In this document: in pieces, positions 26,801 to 38,770 of the stretch | Layout of the letters: every line of letters starts with the position of its first letter | Numbering within the stretch: the stretch's first letter is position 1 | Assembly (NCBI GenBank): GCA_013398955.1 | Contig: VWPU01008431.1 | Coordinates: 43,780-107,779 of the forward strand | DNA from: Callaeas wilsoni | Taxonomy: Eukaryota > Chordata > Aves > Passeriformes > Callaeidae | Direction: 5' to 3' | DNA: 64,000 bases | Made by a program: the position numbers and the translations under genes | The notes under the pieces: model-generated | The model's database searches: none | What the model was told of the DNA's origin: nothing | What the model saw: only the letters and a program-made list of their open reading frames with translations

Positions 26801-28258
26801 TGCAATCAATTCTTAAAAAAAAAAAAAAAAAAAAAAAAAANAAACAACCCACCCCAAATCTTGTGTGCTTTTCCATGTGAAAAGGCAAGTGGGTATGGTT
26901 TGAAAAACATGCTTTGCTGCAGCAGTGTCCAGGCGGGCAGGGAGAAGACTGCATCTGGGACGTGCCGAGGGGCGCGGTCCAAGCAGAGCAGGGCTGCAGG
27001 CGGTGTTGCTTGGCCTGGGGGGACACTGGCCCCGGAACATGCCCAGCCCCTCGCTGTGCCTGGCCCTGTCCTTGGGCTGCTGCGTACTGAAGGGGGTTCC
27101 TGACTTGACTACACTTGTAGGTTTAGAATGGATATTTCTCCATTTGGACTGTCAGCATTGTGTCAAAGGGCCAATTAACTATGCAAACAGCTTAAGTTCC
27201 AAAGTTGTTGTTGTGCTAATATTGAATGCAACCTATCATTGTGACGTATGTTTGCCTCCTTTTCAGGTGTGGTTTCAGAATTGCAGAGCACGCCATAAGA
27301 AACATGTTAGTCCTAATCATTCATCTACTGCTCCTGTCACAGCAGTTCAGCCCTCCAGGTTGTCTCCACCCATGTTAGAAGAAATGGCATACTCTGCATA
27401 TGTACCCCAGGATGGGACTATGCTCACTGCCCTGCACAGCTACATGGATGGTAAGTATAACAGTTTTGCTGTTTTTCTCCTCATAAAATCATTATCAGCT
27501 GTAGCAAGAACAGTTTACCAAGTTCTGATTAAAGAAACCTAATGGATATATCAATACTGTACTTGCTATCTACACCTTATTAAGAAAGCAGTAGCCCCTT
27601 CCACTGTAATAACATGGCTGAAGATCTGAGTGTGAAGATGACTGTGCTTCTTCCAGACTATTAAAACAAGAATAAGAAATTAAATACTTATTTAAACATC
27701 TACTGCACATATTTTAATAATACATAATTTTAATGAAAACTGTTTTCCACCTGCTCCCTAGCTTTTATCCCATGGACTTGTGAGTATGCTCAATCCCGCA
27801 AATTCTCTGAGAGCTTCAGCTTCCCTCACAGTAACACACAATGGGAGGGAGGGGGAGAGCCTGGTGATCAAAAGTGCTTCAGTCATTGTTTGTCTTCTGA
27901 CACAGTGAATCAACAACTTTGGCTCCTATTTGTAATTAGGAGGGTCTGTGAAGGTTTTGGGAGAAGCAGGCTGAGCCACATGTGTGGCCTGAGCTTGTTC
28001 TCCTCCAGAGCAGTGGTGTTAAGGTGGGCTGTGGGTGAAGGAGTGCAGAGGCTGGGCTAGGAAAAACAGCACATGCTGCAGGGTTGGGCCAGTAAACTGT
28101 CATTACCCAGTGGGATTTACTGACTTACAATCTTTTGCTATTTTCAATGAAGTTGACTGGTACATGTTTCTGTTTTTGTAGCTCATTCACCTACAGCTCT
28201 TGGACTTCAGCCGTTGCTCCCCCATTCAATGACACAACTGCCACTAAGTCACACCTAA
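17759..28258 (+). CDS. LHX8: LIM/homeobox protein LHX8, whole gene span (8 coding exons)
   Basis: The joined exons 17759-17839, 18053-18211, 20966-21087, 22496-22716, 23325-23428, 26090-26185, 27267-27450 and 28182-28258 give 1,044 bases, or 347 residues plus stop. All introns are GT-AG and all phases match. A Ser-rich N-terminus precedes LIM1 (zinc ligands C66, C69, H87, C90, C93, C96, C115, D118) and LIM2 (C127, C130, H149, C152, C155, C158, C177, H180). A homeodomain follows at about residues 215-275, with the recognition-helix core [11 protein letters not shown] typical of LHX6/LHX8. The protein is a nuclear DNA-binding regulator whose LIM domains bind LDB-type cofactors. Its known roles are in cholinergic forebrain neurons, tooth and palate formation, and oocyte maturation. 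The start was chosen because MYWKSD matches the family N-terminus and an in-frame TAG lies 12 bases upstream. The length is close to known orthologues. The exon 1/exon 2 junction is the least certain part. Confidence 0.95.
18053..18211 (+). CDS. LHX8: LHX8 coding exon 2 (Ser-rich linker and first half of LIM1)
   Basis: The exon encodes residues 28-80. It starts after a pyrimidine-rich acceptor (ctcccgcag) and ends at CTCAAG|GTAAGG. It contains an acidic/serine tract ([16 protein letters not shown]) and the first two LIM1 zinc ligands, C66 and C69. The frame stays open upstream through the whole of intron 1, so the 5' border could lie further left, for example at an in-frame acceptor ending at 17,971. 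Confidence 0.88.
20966..21087 (+). CDS. LHX8: LHX8 coding exon 3 (second half of LIM1)
   Basis: Acceptor tttttgcag and donor TTTCAG|GTATAT flank 122 bases. The exon encodes residues 81-120 plus two bases of codon 121, running [16 protein letters not shown] to KLDYF. It carries LIM1 ligands H87, C90, C93, C96, C115 and D118. The sequence appears essentially identical to mammalian LHX8 as I recall it. Confidence 0.97.
22496..22716 (+). CDS. LHX8: LHX8 coding exon 4 (LIM2)
   Basis: The acceptor is ttctctttgcag and the donor AAAATG|GTAACA, giving 221 bases in phase 2 to phase 1. The exon encodes residues 121-194 and the first base of codon 195. It carries all eight LIM2 zinc ligands, C127 to H180. 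The segment after H180 ([13 protein letters not shown]) links LIM2 to the homeodomain. Confidence 0.97.
22921..23044. repeat. T/GT-rich low-complexity tract in LHX8 intron 4
   Basis: A long poly-T tract is interrupted by single or double G (GTTT, GTTTT rhythm) and lies between exons 4 and 5. It is simple sequence. Nothing else is visible in it. Confidence 0.9.
23325..23428 (+). CDS. LHX8: LHX8 coding exon 5 (linker and homeodomain helix 1 start)
   Basis: Acceptor aatgtttcag and donor CTCCAG|GTAGAG flank 104 bases encoding residues 195-229. It contains the basic N-terminal arm of the homeodomain ([16 protein letters not shown]), which contacts the DNA minor groove in this family. Confidence 0.96.
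23525..23558. repeat. 17-bp perfect tandem duplication
   Basis: The unit cttgaatgctttaaagt occurs twice in direct succession in LHX8 intron 5, about 100 bases after exon 5. It is a short recent tandem duplication with no evident function. Confidence 0.9.
24781..25116 (+). mobile_element. CR1 LINE 3'-end fragment in LHX8 intron 5
   Basis: The sequence runs from a 'ccttccaggacctaaagggg' start, through the familiar CR1 3' region (attcttccctttgaggc, ggtgaggcattggcacaggg), to gtcccttccaaccc and a terminal tgattctatga. It is a 5'-truncated chicken-repeat-1 retroposon, as is usual for this family, in sense orientation relative to LHX8. It has no intact reading frame. Confidence 0.93.
25888..25987. 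repeat. A-rich low-complexity tract in LHX8 intron 5
   Basis: Adenine runs interrupted by C and CC, lying about 100 bases before the exon 6 acceptor. Simple sequence. Confidence 0.9.
26090..26185 (+). CDS. LHX8: LHX8 coding exon 6 (homeodomain helices 1-3 start)
   Basis: Acceptor gccttttcag and donor ATACAG|GTAACA flank exactly 96 bases, 32 codons (residues 230-261), phase 0 at both ends. The exon encodes [15 protein letters not shown] and onward to the start of the recognition helix (SRRVIQ). Because it is symmetrical, skipping it would keep the frame but remove half the homeodomain. Confidence 0.96.
26815..26844. repeat. Poly-A run with an ambiguous base (N at 26,841)
   Basis: A run of more than 20 adenines in LHX8 intron 6 contains the only undetermined base in the window. 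This is most likely a homopolymer sequencing or assembly ambiguity and does not affect coding exons. Confidence 0.95.
27267..27450 (+). CDS. LHX8: LHX8 coding exon 7 (recognition helix and C-terminal region)
   Basis: Acceptor cctccttttcag and donor TGGATG|GTAAGT flank 184 bases encoding residues 262-322. It begins with the recognition-helix core [12 protein letters not shown], with a cysteine at residue 267 where most homeodomains have arginine. A proline/serine-rich segment and the conserved [18 protein letters not shown] stretch follow. Confidence 0.97.
28182..28258 (+). CDS. LHX8: LHX8 coding exon 8 (C-terminus)
   Basis: The acceptor is ctgtttttgtag and the exon runs to a TAA stop at 28,256-28,258. 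It encodes residues 323-347, ending TQLPLSHT. The C-terminus matches the known LHX8 end apart from a Leu in place of Ile before SHT. Confidence 0.96.
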
Positions 28259-28775
28259 TACCTTTTCATCAGGGATCTAAACTATTAAAGATGTAACCCT
28301 GAGTCATAGTGTATTGAAAATATCATTGGAAATATATTAATGTTAACTTTTTATTTAACACCCAAAGCATTTTCAAGATAATTTTTGCCCAGGTATGTAC
28401 ATCTATTTAGCCTGCAAGACACTTTTATGGATTCTGCATAAGTAACTATTACATTGTTTACAAGCCTTATTAAAAACCTTTTTGTATTGTCTGGAAGTAG
28501 TCCACTCTAGTTATGTGTGTGTTAATTTATTTGTCATCAAGAGAGCACTTTGCCTAAAAGAAAGGACTGACAATTGTGCAAAATGTTTACAATTCTTTGT
28601 GAAATTGTAGTTTATCATTAGTTTGTATCTGTAAGTTATTGCTTAAAGTATTACCTGTATTTGAGTTGCATACAGCCTATATGTTAAAGCTTATTTCTGT
28701 GAGTTTACAAAAATAAATTTTGGTTGCGAATATTTTCAAAAAGAACTGAATAAAGTTTCTGCTGTAGCATGCCAA
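28259..28775 (+). other. LHX8: LHX8 3' UTR
   Basis: AT-rich sequence after the stop contains two canonical AATAAA signals, at 28,712-28,717 and 28,749-28,754. Cleavage would then fall near 28,730 or 28,770. The exact 3' end is inferred from the signals only. Confidence 0.65.
28749..28754 (+). terminator. LHX8 distal polyadenylation signal AATAAA
   Basis: A canonical AATAAA lies 490 bases after the LHX8 stop, with a second at 28,712. A T-rich and GT-containing stretch follows within 40 bases, as expected for a cleavage site. Confidence 0.6.
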
Positions 28776-28799
28776 GCAAAAATCTTGCTCTGTCTATGG

Positions 28800-31700
28800 C
28801 TCAACTGTGATCATTTGTTAAGTGCTTAACTTGAACCTTCAATTTTAAGAGAAGATCCCTGGTATACTGAGGAGCATATATTTCCATTGATAGTAGAAAT
28901 CATTTAATGGACTTAGATGGGTCTTGAAGTACGCCAAATATGTGCTATACAAGTGGGTACACGCAAAGCAGGGCTGCTCCTGAGGATGCACACCTGAGGA
29001 GGAGGAAAATTGGGGATGGGTAGGACAGATTTTAAACTGTGGCTTGGCAAGTGGAGAACCTGAAGTCACATCTGCTTTAACGTTTTGAATCTTTCATACT
29101 TCAGCTTTTGTTTTATTCTGTGTTTTTATCTTGTGATTTTGTTAAGCAGGGCAATAAATAAGATGCAATACTTAAATAGTCTGCTTTTTAAAAGAAAAAT
29201 CTAATTTGGCATTTTAACTGACCAGTATCAAACTGCATATGAACAATGACTGGAATTCAGTCAAGTGCACTACAGTCTACTGTGTTTAGAGCTGTTAATG
29301 TGCTAAGACTTACTCGTAGATCATGTTTTGATACACTGATTTGATGCATAAAGGTTACTATAAATTCAACTGATTTTTGTCTTTACAGACTAGTTTCCTT
29401 CAATGACTTAAGACAGTTAGATTCCCCTTGCTCACTTAAACTTTATTTGCATCAGAAGGAAACCATACTCTGTAAGGAGTGTGTGTGTGTCCATATCCTT
29501 TTTTTTCTCTCCCAACTATGCATTAGTGTCCACTCTGTGAAATTCCTTAATGGTGCTGGTCAAAGCATTTCAATTTGGAAAAGGTAGTGTTCTCTGTTGA
29601 TGACTTTTGTGAGCAGAACTTTGAGGGCAAGCTCTGAATTAATAAAGTTCTGTAAGTTAAATACTGGCATTGTTTTAAGTGCTGCTTAGAGATGTCTGAG
29701 CTAATCTGAGTAGCAAAAGCAATCTTCTTGCACTGGCACAGTGGTTTGTCAAGGCTTTTATTATCCTGCCTTTTTTTTCTTTTCTTCACGAAACACTCAA
29801 GATGGGGGATGTAGTGGAACTCGACTGACTTCACATTTCATTTGAGCATACATAACTTCTAAGTAAAATGCCCTGAGTAGAACACTGAATTCCAGATGCC
29901 ATTTTCAGTACCTAAGCTAGCTCCATATATCTGCAGGCGTAGCAGTAGACAAACTAGGTTTTGTTCAATTTGTCTAATATGCTGAAGTTTTACCAGTTAA
30001 ATACTAAATAATGTTAATTTAGATGTTAACATAAATTGCTAATTTAAAATGCAACTTGGCTTGCACTGAGTCCCTTTAAGGAGAAGTAATTATTCACTCT
30101 AATTTGAAGAACTGAGTAGCTTCAGGTTGCCTGAAACAAAAGCAAGTTTAAGCTTATTTATTAAACACCTCTTTCTGTTCAGTTCCAAAGTCAGAACAGG
30201 ATTAAAGTACACGGGGAGCTATTTCCCTATGAAAATATGAAGCACAAGCGTTCATCTTTTGCCACTGTTGAGTGCATGAGCAGATATTTGTGAGCGGGGC
30301 TGGGAAAATGCAGAGTTGAAAAAAGGAGACTTCAGCAGAGAATCTGGGCTGTGAGTCTTCCTTTGCCAGTGCTGTCAGCAACTGGTGTTGGGTTGACAGA
30401 GCCTACTGTAAATTGAGGATAGTTTTAGTCAGCTGTACTCAACTGAAGCTGCTGCTGTAGCCTGACTTCGAAAGCTTTTTTGACAAGTCTCAATGTTTGT
30501 TTTTCTCTCCTGGTTGTGCACTGGCTTCATTTGCAACTTTGCTACTGAGCTCTTCATCCCTGTAGCCATCCTCTCTGCCTCCTGCTCTATAAGAGAGTAA
30601 CTCAGATAATGCCATGATGAGGAAATTCACGGGCTCTCTTTGCAGAAAGAGAATGCAGCTATAGCAGGAACATGTATGCAGAGTCCACATCTTTTAGATG
30701 GCATAGGTTCAATTTACAATTGAAAAGTTGTACTAAATTTGTATACGAAATAAACTGATCTTAACACCTCACTTAAGCAACCTGTCTTGAACAGAGAACA
30801 AGATAGAGCTTTGCTGTGTGGATGCTTTCACAGAGAACTGTATTTGCAGCCCATTTCCTCTGATCCCAAAGCCTTTAACCTGCAAGGTAGGGCGTGCTAA
30901 TAGTTTCAATGTGACATACATTAAGATATCTGAAATGGAACTAATGGCCATTGACTTTCACACCTTTTCCCCTTCCTTCCATAACCTGTTCAACTAAGGC
31001 AAGGTGGGGCTCTTTCACATATTATTTTCTGTTGGATAAGTAAACTGCAAAATAAAACTTAAAATTTATTATATTTAACATGATGTAAGAGGAGCGAGAA
31101 ATATTGAAGAAAAATATGCTCCTGGTGAAAACTCCACAGAATCTCCAAAGGATGTCTTATTATTAGAAGCTGGTAGTATTTTAGGTTGCAGAGTAATGAA
31201 ATGGTCTACTGATACAGTATCTCTGATGGTCTTTTATAAATATTTCAAACTCTGCAATTAAATAAAATACTGGAATCAAGATGTTTTGAAATTCCAGCTA
31301 TCCACTGGAATACTAGTTTGTGTTCATATGAAAATAAATCTGAAAAATACTTAGGTATTCCCTAATCTGCTTTTCACCCCAAGGCACACCAAAATATCTT
31401 CGTTTCTGTGGTTGAAGATGTTTGTCTAATCTGCTCTAAAACATCTTCGGTAGCAGAAAGTTTTACAGACTCTCCAGGAAATCTGGCACTTCCTTCAGAA
31501 AAGAAAAAAATCTTAAAACATCTTCTCCTGCCTGCCAAGCAAATCTGATTCATTGAGCTTTTCATACCAGCTCATATTTTCTGAATGTCTGATTGTTTCT
31601 GTGCTGTTTTCTTTGTCATCTTGAAGCATGACACTTGGGTTTAGCCAAGCTCTTGCAGCTGCTTAGCTGAAGGATTAGGGCATATAAATGGCTCGTCATT

Positions 31701-33360
31701 GTGGGCTCTAGACTGGAAACTGCTTTTCTTCTATTAGCACTGCCCTCCACCTTCTGCTTGTGGCCAGCTGTTACCTTGTCTCTTGTTTACCATTCTGCTT
31801 AGATTATTACAACTTACATAAGCAGCTTCTATTTTACCATACTGAATTTCACCCTCTTTCTTTTACTATTTCTCAAAATTTTCAAAATCTTTTTGAATTC
31901 CAGTTCTGAACTCCCCCCTACTGCCTCTTTGGAGAGTGCCTCAGTGGATGAGTGTTTTGACCCAAACTTTCTTCCCCCAATTTCTATTTTCAGTAAGTTT
32001 CCAAATCTGCCCTTCAGTCGGAAGAGATCCTTCTAAGCAGAGCACCTGAATTTATTATTATTCTCTGACCAGCTAGCAGCAGAGAAGTCTGCTTTGACCT
32101 AAAAAGTACAAGCTGCTTCAATATTTCTAGCTGCAGGAGTCTGTTGATGGAACCTGACATGGTTTTACTGTAACCAGTTGTCCAGCACTAGTGACTCTTC
32201 CCTTGTCATGGATGGATGCCAGCAAAAATGCAGATTGACAGCCTTTGTCTTCAACCTCCAGACAGGTCTCTTGCAAAAGGATTCCTCTGTAGTTTATTCG
32301 GCTTTTTAATATCTTTGTCTAAATCTACCTCATATATTATTACCACACTTGCTGTTACGACAAACTTGCCCTGAATACCTTGCTTCAGGAATACCAAGGG
32401 TTTGTTCTCCTGTACTAAGCTGAAACACCAAGGCTGCACAGTCACAAACAACTCCAAAGGAGTTGACAGTTCTGCCTTCACCAGACTCACTGCTCTGCTG
32501 CTGCAGCACAGATCAGCTTGGATAAAGCAGGTAGCTTGACATGTTTTCCTAAGTCATAATAACGCTAAAAGGCAGCTAATTTTTTACTGCATTTCTGTGC
32601 TGCAGCACTCAGGCCTTTTAGTGCTGGAAAATTATTATGGTAACCTAGAATATACAGTGATTATGGAATTCAATTTATAGAATATAAATCCTAGCATTTT
32701 CAGAGCTAAAAATGCAAACTTCCCTGGCTGAAGATGTTCTTTAGTATTGTTGTTCCATAGCTAATGCCTTAGTGTATCTAAGAAGAAGAGATTTCATCTT
32801 CTACACAGACAGGATAAAGTGTAAGGCAAAAAAAGCCTGATCGTGTTGCTGGATACAACAGGGAGTTTCACACTGTTCTGCTGTTTCTTAAATCAGTTAG
32901 AAATAACTGGTCTCACCTTTCCTCTTCATTTGGACATGCTTTTTCTCCTGTATCAGTAGCTTACTAGTTCAGAGGGAAGCTCAAGAAGACACAACATCTT
33001 TACTGTTTGGGAAAAGTGTTGAATACACCTCCTGAGCCTTTGCTTAGTTCACTTATGATGCCTAAGGGCCTTGTTGCAAAACCACAGAAGTCCAAGATAC
33101 CAGAGGATGATTAACAACAGAGGCAGTTAGCACTCTTTCTGACATCAGTCTTGGAAGATCAGGACTTAGTTCTTTGGTGAAAGCTGCTGCAAAAATATCC
33201 ATATAATTTCTAGGCACTTTACAAGTATGGTTCTGTGTGTAAGGCCCTCATCCAGAAATGCTGTACCTGCTCATCTCCAAGGACACAGCAAGGAGAGCTC
33301 ATGTTTGTTGGGAGTCCAGCCTGTCCATAAATTTCCAGTATTCCTGTGAAGTAATAAAGG
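28800..33360. other. Convergent intergenic sequence after LHX8
   Basis: AT-rich DNA with only short open frames. No exon of a known protein, RNA gene or complete repeat was recognised. It lies between the LHX8 3' end and a CR1 fragment at 33.37 kb. Confidence 0.55.
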
Positions 33361-33368
33361 TGCTAGGC

Positions 33369-34455
33369 ACAGAATCACAGAATAAGCTGAGTTGGAAGAG
33401 ACCCTCAAGGATCATCGAGTCCTACACCCAGCCCTGCATAGCACCATCCCCAAGAGTCGGATCATGTGTCCGAGAGTATTGTCCAGATGTTTCTTGAACT
33501 CTGCCAGGCTTGGTGCTGTGACCACTTCCCTAGGGAGCCTGTTACAGCACCCAACCACCCTCTGGGAAGAACCTTTTCCTAATACCCACCCTAACCCTCC
33601 CCTAACACAGCTTCAGGCCATGCCCTCGAGTCCTGTCACTGGGCACCAGAGAGAAGAGATCAGTGTCTGCCCCTCCTCTTCTCCTCACAAGGAAGTTGTA
33701 GACTGCAATGAAATCTCCCCTCAGTCTCTTCTCCAGGCTGAACAGACCAAGTGACCTCAGTGGCTCTTCATACGCCTTCCCCTCAAGGCCCTTCACCATC
33801 TCTGTGCCCTTCTTTCAATGCTCATTAAGAGCTTAGTATCTTACTCATATTGTGGTGACCAAAACTGCACACAATACTCACTCAAGGTGAGGCTGACCCG
33901 GTGAGAGCAATGTGCTACAATCCCTTCCCTTAACCAGCTGGCAATGCTGGGTCTAATGCGCCCCAGGCATGGTTGGCCCTCGTGGCTGCCAGGGCACTGC
34001 TGACTCATACTTCAACTTTCTGTCAACCAGGACCCCCAGGTTGCTTTCCACAGCACTGCTTTCCAGTATCTCATTCCCAGTCTATCCAGGGTTGCCCATC
34101 CCAGGTGAAGAATCTGGCACTTCCCCTTGTTGAACTTCATATGGCTGGTGATTGCCCAGTCTTCTAATTTGTCAAGGTCTCTCCACAGGGCCTCCCTGCC
34201 TTCAAAGGAGTCAAAAAGTCCTCCCAGTTTTGAATCATCTGCAAACTTGCTTAATACCCCTTCCAGTCCTGCATCCTGGTTGTTAATGAAGATGCTGAAG
34301 AGCGCAGGGCCAAGAATGGAGCGACCTCATCTACCATAACCGTTTGTGCCTGACCCATGAGCCAATTGCTCAGCCATTGCATGATGTGTCTATCCAGCTG
34401 TATGCTGGACATCACCCTAGAACCAAAAACCTGTTCTTTGTCTATCAAAACCACC
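33369..34455 (-). mobile_element. Long CR1 LINE 3' fragment
   Basis: Read on the plus strand it starts cagaatcacagaataagctg and gttggaagagaccctcaagg, the reverse complement of a CR1 3' end. It continues through the conserved CR1 blocks (tctcccctcagtctcttctc, ccccaggttgctttcc, gttgaacttcatatggctgg). About 1.1 kb is recognisable. The right border is uncertain because the last 120 bases are more diverged. It is degenerate with no long frame and lies in the gap between LHX8 and SLC44A5. Confidence 0.9.
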
Positions 34456-34459
34456 TTGG

Positions 34460-37400
34460 ATTTGAGAGACTAATTGTCTGGCTCCTTTTTCCTAGTAATT
34501 TTAAGTCTGTGCAGTGTACCCTCTATTTTCCAAATATATTCCCCTGAAACAAAAAATATGACAGTGACTTTGGAATAAATGCTGACTCCTCTCATGCTGA
34601 CTTGCTGTCATCAAAAGAGGTGACACAAGAGAAGTCTTCTGAGGTCTAACATCTTTCCTCTCACTAGGCTGCTGGTGCAATACAGTATCTTCACACGGAC
34701 TATCGAGCCCCCTCTTCTTGTTAAAAAATGCATAAATCAACTTGATGAGGACATGCAGAGTCAGTCTACTAATATTAAAAATACTTCCAGCCTGAGAGAA
34801 TTACTGCTTGTTTCAGGAGTAGAATCAGGACCACAGGAAAAACAGTCTCTCAGGAGAGAGAATCAGGACTATGGGATAAACAAGCTCAGTCCAGAACTGT
34901 TACAGACTAGTCTTAGACCAGTTCACACAGGCTTTGCCACTAAGTGCTCTGGTTTACCACTCTGAAAGGCTTGAACCCAGCAAAGAAAGCAGTAAAAAGC
35001 CAAATTTCTATAGAGAAACTTTTGAGAGTAAATTTTGATAAAATGGCTCAATAGAGAAAAAAACAATAAGGAAACAATACTACTACTACTACAAGAAAAA
35101 AAAGAAAACAAAATCACAGAAATTCTAATTTAAACACCAAGCTATAAATACGCACCTTTTCCTGATCCCTGATCTCTTATCTTGTATTAATGAAAATGTG
35201 CAGACAGTTTTGGTAACTTATGGGAGCATGTTTTTGGAACATCCAATAAAACAAGGACAAAGATTTTGCTTCTTCATATCATGCTACCTACTCAAGCACA
35301 GCTACACTCCCATGGCAATTGCTCTTATGTCATATGCCATATTCTTATGTGGGAGCAATTATTCATGCAAATATTAAGACTACAAAACCTACACAGCATG
35401 TAAATATTCTCTTAGTACAATGAGATCCTCAGAAGGGACTGTAGCAGGATGCATTAGAAAACAGGTATTGGCCAAGGTAAAATCTATCTGGGTAAAACAA
35501 TATCAGAGCATAGCTCAGACCAGTTTATTATTTAGACAAATGCTTCAAAAACATAATAATGACATACACATGTGTGTGTAATGTGTGAATGCATGCATGT
35601 ATGCATGGGGGGGGCGTTTCTATCGTTATGTGGTTTGTGCTTTAAAGTGTACTCACTTCATATGTTACTTATAGCTGTGAATCCCTTCAGTCAAAAAAAA
35701 AAGAATAATGAAGCAAGCATTTACTCTTTTAGTTGAAAGAGCTGACCAACTGAAGTGTGATGTAAGACATCTGAGCTTTGGCATTTATTCATTACCAGGA
35801 TTAGCAGCACAGGTGGAGCAGTCAAAGTCAAATGTTTGGCTCTCCATCCATCATTTGTCTCTCTGATAACACTCATCTTTTCTATTCTACTCCAGCTAAT
35901 TTCTTTTTTCCCCCACAAAAATGAGGGTACAGCAAAACAACAGTACTCTTGGTAAAATACCTCACAACTTCCTTTTCTGCCTGCAAATTGCACATTCCTC
36001 TCTTTACACAGCTCTCCCTAGACTTCTTCCCCATCCCTCTCAAAAAGAGCTCTTCCCTATGGGGCACATCCATGACAATGCATGCGCTCTCTTTCAGTCA
36101 CTGATGTCTTATAGGCTTGTTTGTTTATTTGTGTGGTCACTTTTGGTTTGGTTTGGATTTTTTTTAAAACTCTGCCATACTGCAACAGAAACCAATCCCC
36201 TTAACAAAGGTTATTACCAAAACAGGAGAAATTTAGGACAAGTAACAGTATACTAGTATATAAAAAAGTTACACATTTTCTTATTTTAAAATTAGGCCAT
36301 TGCATTTGTAAGATAAAAAGATTTTAAAAAATTTTTAAAAATCACACAGGGAAGTGTTTGAGTTTTGTTTAATAAAAGTTAACAGGTCATCCAAGAAAGT
36401 TAATAATAAAAATATCATTTAAATAGTATGTAAGCTATAATATTCTGAACATGGGAATCACTAGCAGCCACTTTTTTTACTGTTTTCAGAAATAATCAGC
36501 AGGAGTACTAGCATTCCTATAATGTGGATACAGGCATTTAGCCAAAATATGATTTTAAGATCAAATAAGTGTGTATCTATGTTATGCATAGTTAAATGCA
36601 TAAAAATGTTACCTTTCAACATGCACGTTGATCTTCAGTGTCTCTGCAGAAATTTGTACAGGTGACTGGGTAGTGGGCTGGGATGCTCAGACACGCTCCA
36701 CTGATACATTCAAACATGCCAGCGCAGGTTTATCACAACATCAGTTCAGAAAGACTTGCCACTGCAATACAAGAGCCACTAATATTAAACTCCCAAAGAG
36801 TTTAACAACAATTTTTTAAAGCTCTGGTGACTCAGAACCACTACAGCTGACTCTTACACTATGATTTGTTAATCTGTTTTGGACAATTGTTAGTGTTCTA
36901 AAAAAGCAATCCACTTGTGAGTTTAAACATACCAATGCACAGTATGACATTGTTCAAATTGTCAGTATTTCTGTAAGAAAGTGGAACTTTGTAAACTAAA
37001 ACGAACAAACAAAAAGTAAAATAAAAACTGCAAAATCCTTTTTACATTATCATTTGGAGCAAAATAAGTACAGACCCTTCTCCTGGGAAGACTTTGATTC
37101 TTTTCCCAACTTAGCCTCTTTCAGACTCTAAAATTAAAACAGATTGCCCACAGAACCCAGCCAAACCAATAGAAATGAGAACCTGGGACTTCATGAAATG
37201 AAAGCTGATTCAAGACAGGAAATTGAGTTGGTCAGATGTGTTGAAAATGATGGCAACCAGAAACTACATTATGAAGCTCTGTATAAAACAATCCTTTCCT
37301 TCTCCAAGCCATCTGCAGATGTGTGGATTTGCAAAGGAGCATGTCAGGTTTTTGCAGAAAATGCACCAAAAGCAACATTCATCTGCAAAGTCAAACCACA

Positions 37401-38760
37401 AAGATGGTACACATCAGATACTGGCTGAGACAAAACCAGAAATATTTTCATCCCATATTTATGACCAGGGTCTGTTCAACTGTTAACAGGTCAGTTACAT
37501 TACCATTTCCTTCTTTAGCAGAAATTTCAGTCAGACCACACCACTGCTGCACTGTTACTCTGGCCTAGAGTAACTGCAGCACAATGACAACTCGTGGTGC
37601 CAGAGCAGTGAGGCAGCCTCTTTTCCCCTCTCCCTGAGCTGCTGACACCAGTGCCAGAGAGGCCATTTCCATAAGCAAGATGCTCAGAACACAGGTGCTT
37701 CCCAAAACAAACCTACTGACTGAAAATGAGTAGCCATGCTGCATTCCATCAGTGGTGACATGGGTCACTGGTCTGTGTTCCAGGGCTGCCAGGGAGACTT
37801 GCACAGTATGACGTTCCTCTTGGCTAACCAAAAAGACCAAACTGTACAAAAGTAGGATCCCTAGAAAAGACTGCACATCAGACTGCTAGTACATGAGAAA
37901 AAGCTCCAGGTAGGCTTTGAATTAATCTGGATGCGGATTAAAATTTCTGTGGCATGCAGCCAACATTAGATTTAAATGTAATGTGAATAGCAAGAAAACC
38001 ATGTGAGATAAAAAACCCATCAGTCTGAAAACAAATTTTAAAAGAGGCAAGAAAGCAATTTGGTTAGTAAACCTGACATTTTCTGAAGGAGGACAATATA
38101 ACTAATAGCTGCAGTCAGTTCCAACAGACTGCATGTGTTAACAGGAGATACTAATGTTAGTTTAAAAACCAAAAATATCCAGATTTTAATCAAAATAACA
38201 ATGTACATATGAGACACATAGTAAAGGTCCTCTATGCTCCAGAATCCCCTTAAAATAACTTTTATGTTACAATTGTACCTTCCAGTGTCTGCGTACACTA
38301 TGTTAGATTCTGCAAGGCTATACATAATCATTTGAATTCAAACTATGTTCTTTAACACACACAATGCTTAACTGCTATTGCTGCTTTCTGGCATGGTCAA
38401 AATTGAGTTTTACAGCAATGCTTTACAGAACAAAAAGCATACAGGTTTTGTTTGCCAAATTTGCATCTGATTAAATGTTAAAAAGAAAAAAATCCAAAAC
38501 AAATAAAGGGGAAACAAAAGGAAATCTGCTTTCATGGAGATTTACCATACAACAGCAGTGTCTTTTATCTCTTCCAAGCAACTATAATGTACCTCTTCCC
38601 ATGTGGCATGGCCTCGGTCAGTCTAGCTGCCAACCTGCACTCAGGGAACACCAATATTCCTCTGAAGATCACTTTTGCTTGTTCACCTTTCACTCTTTAG
38701 TTTGGGCTGAACTGGTCCACATCTAAACCTCTTAGGCTGTGTCATTCTCCTCTCCATTAG
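34460..38760. other. Intergenic AT-rich sequence between CR1 fragments
   Basis: No gene, RNA gene or repeat family is recognisable apart from a small ATGC/TG-rich simple tract at 35,566-35,614. Open frames are short and lack domain-like content. Confidence 0.55.
35566..35614. repeat. TG / ATGC simple repeat
   Basis: A short alternating TG tract is followed by gcatgcatgtatgcatg and an eight-G run. It is alternating purine-pyrimidine simple sequence, probably length-variable. Confidence 0.8.
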
Positions 38761-38770
38761 AATTTGCTTT

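Noticed and set aside
33392..34339. Frames of 64-120 codons on the plus strand
   Set aside because: They fall in the antisense 3' region of a CR1 LINE and are repeat artefacts.
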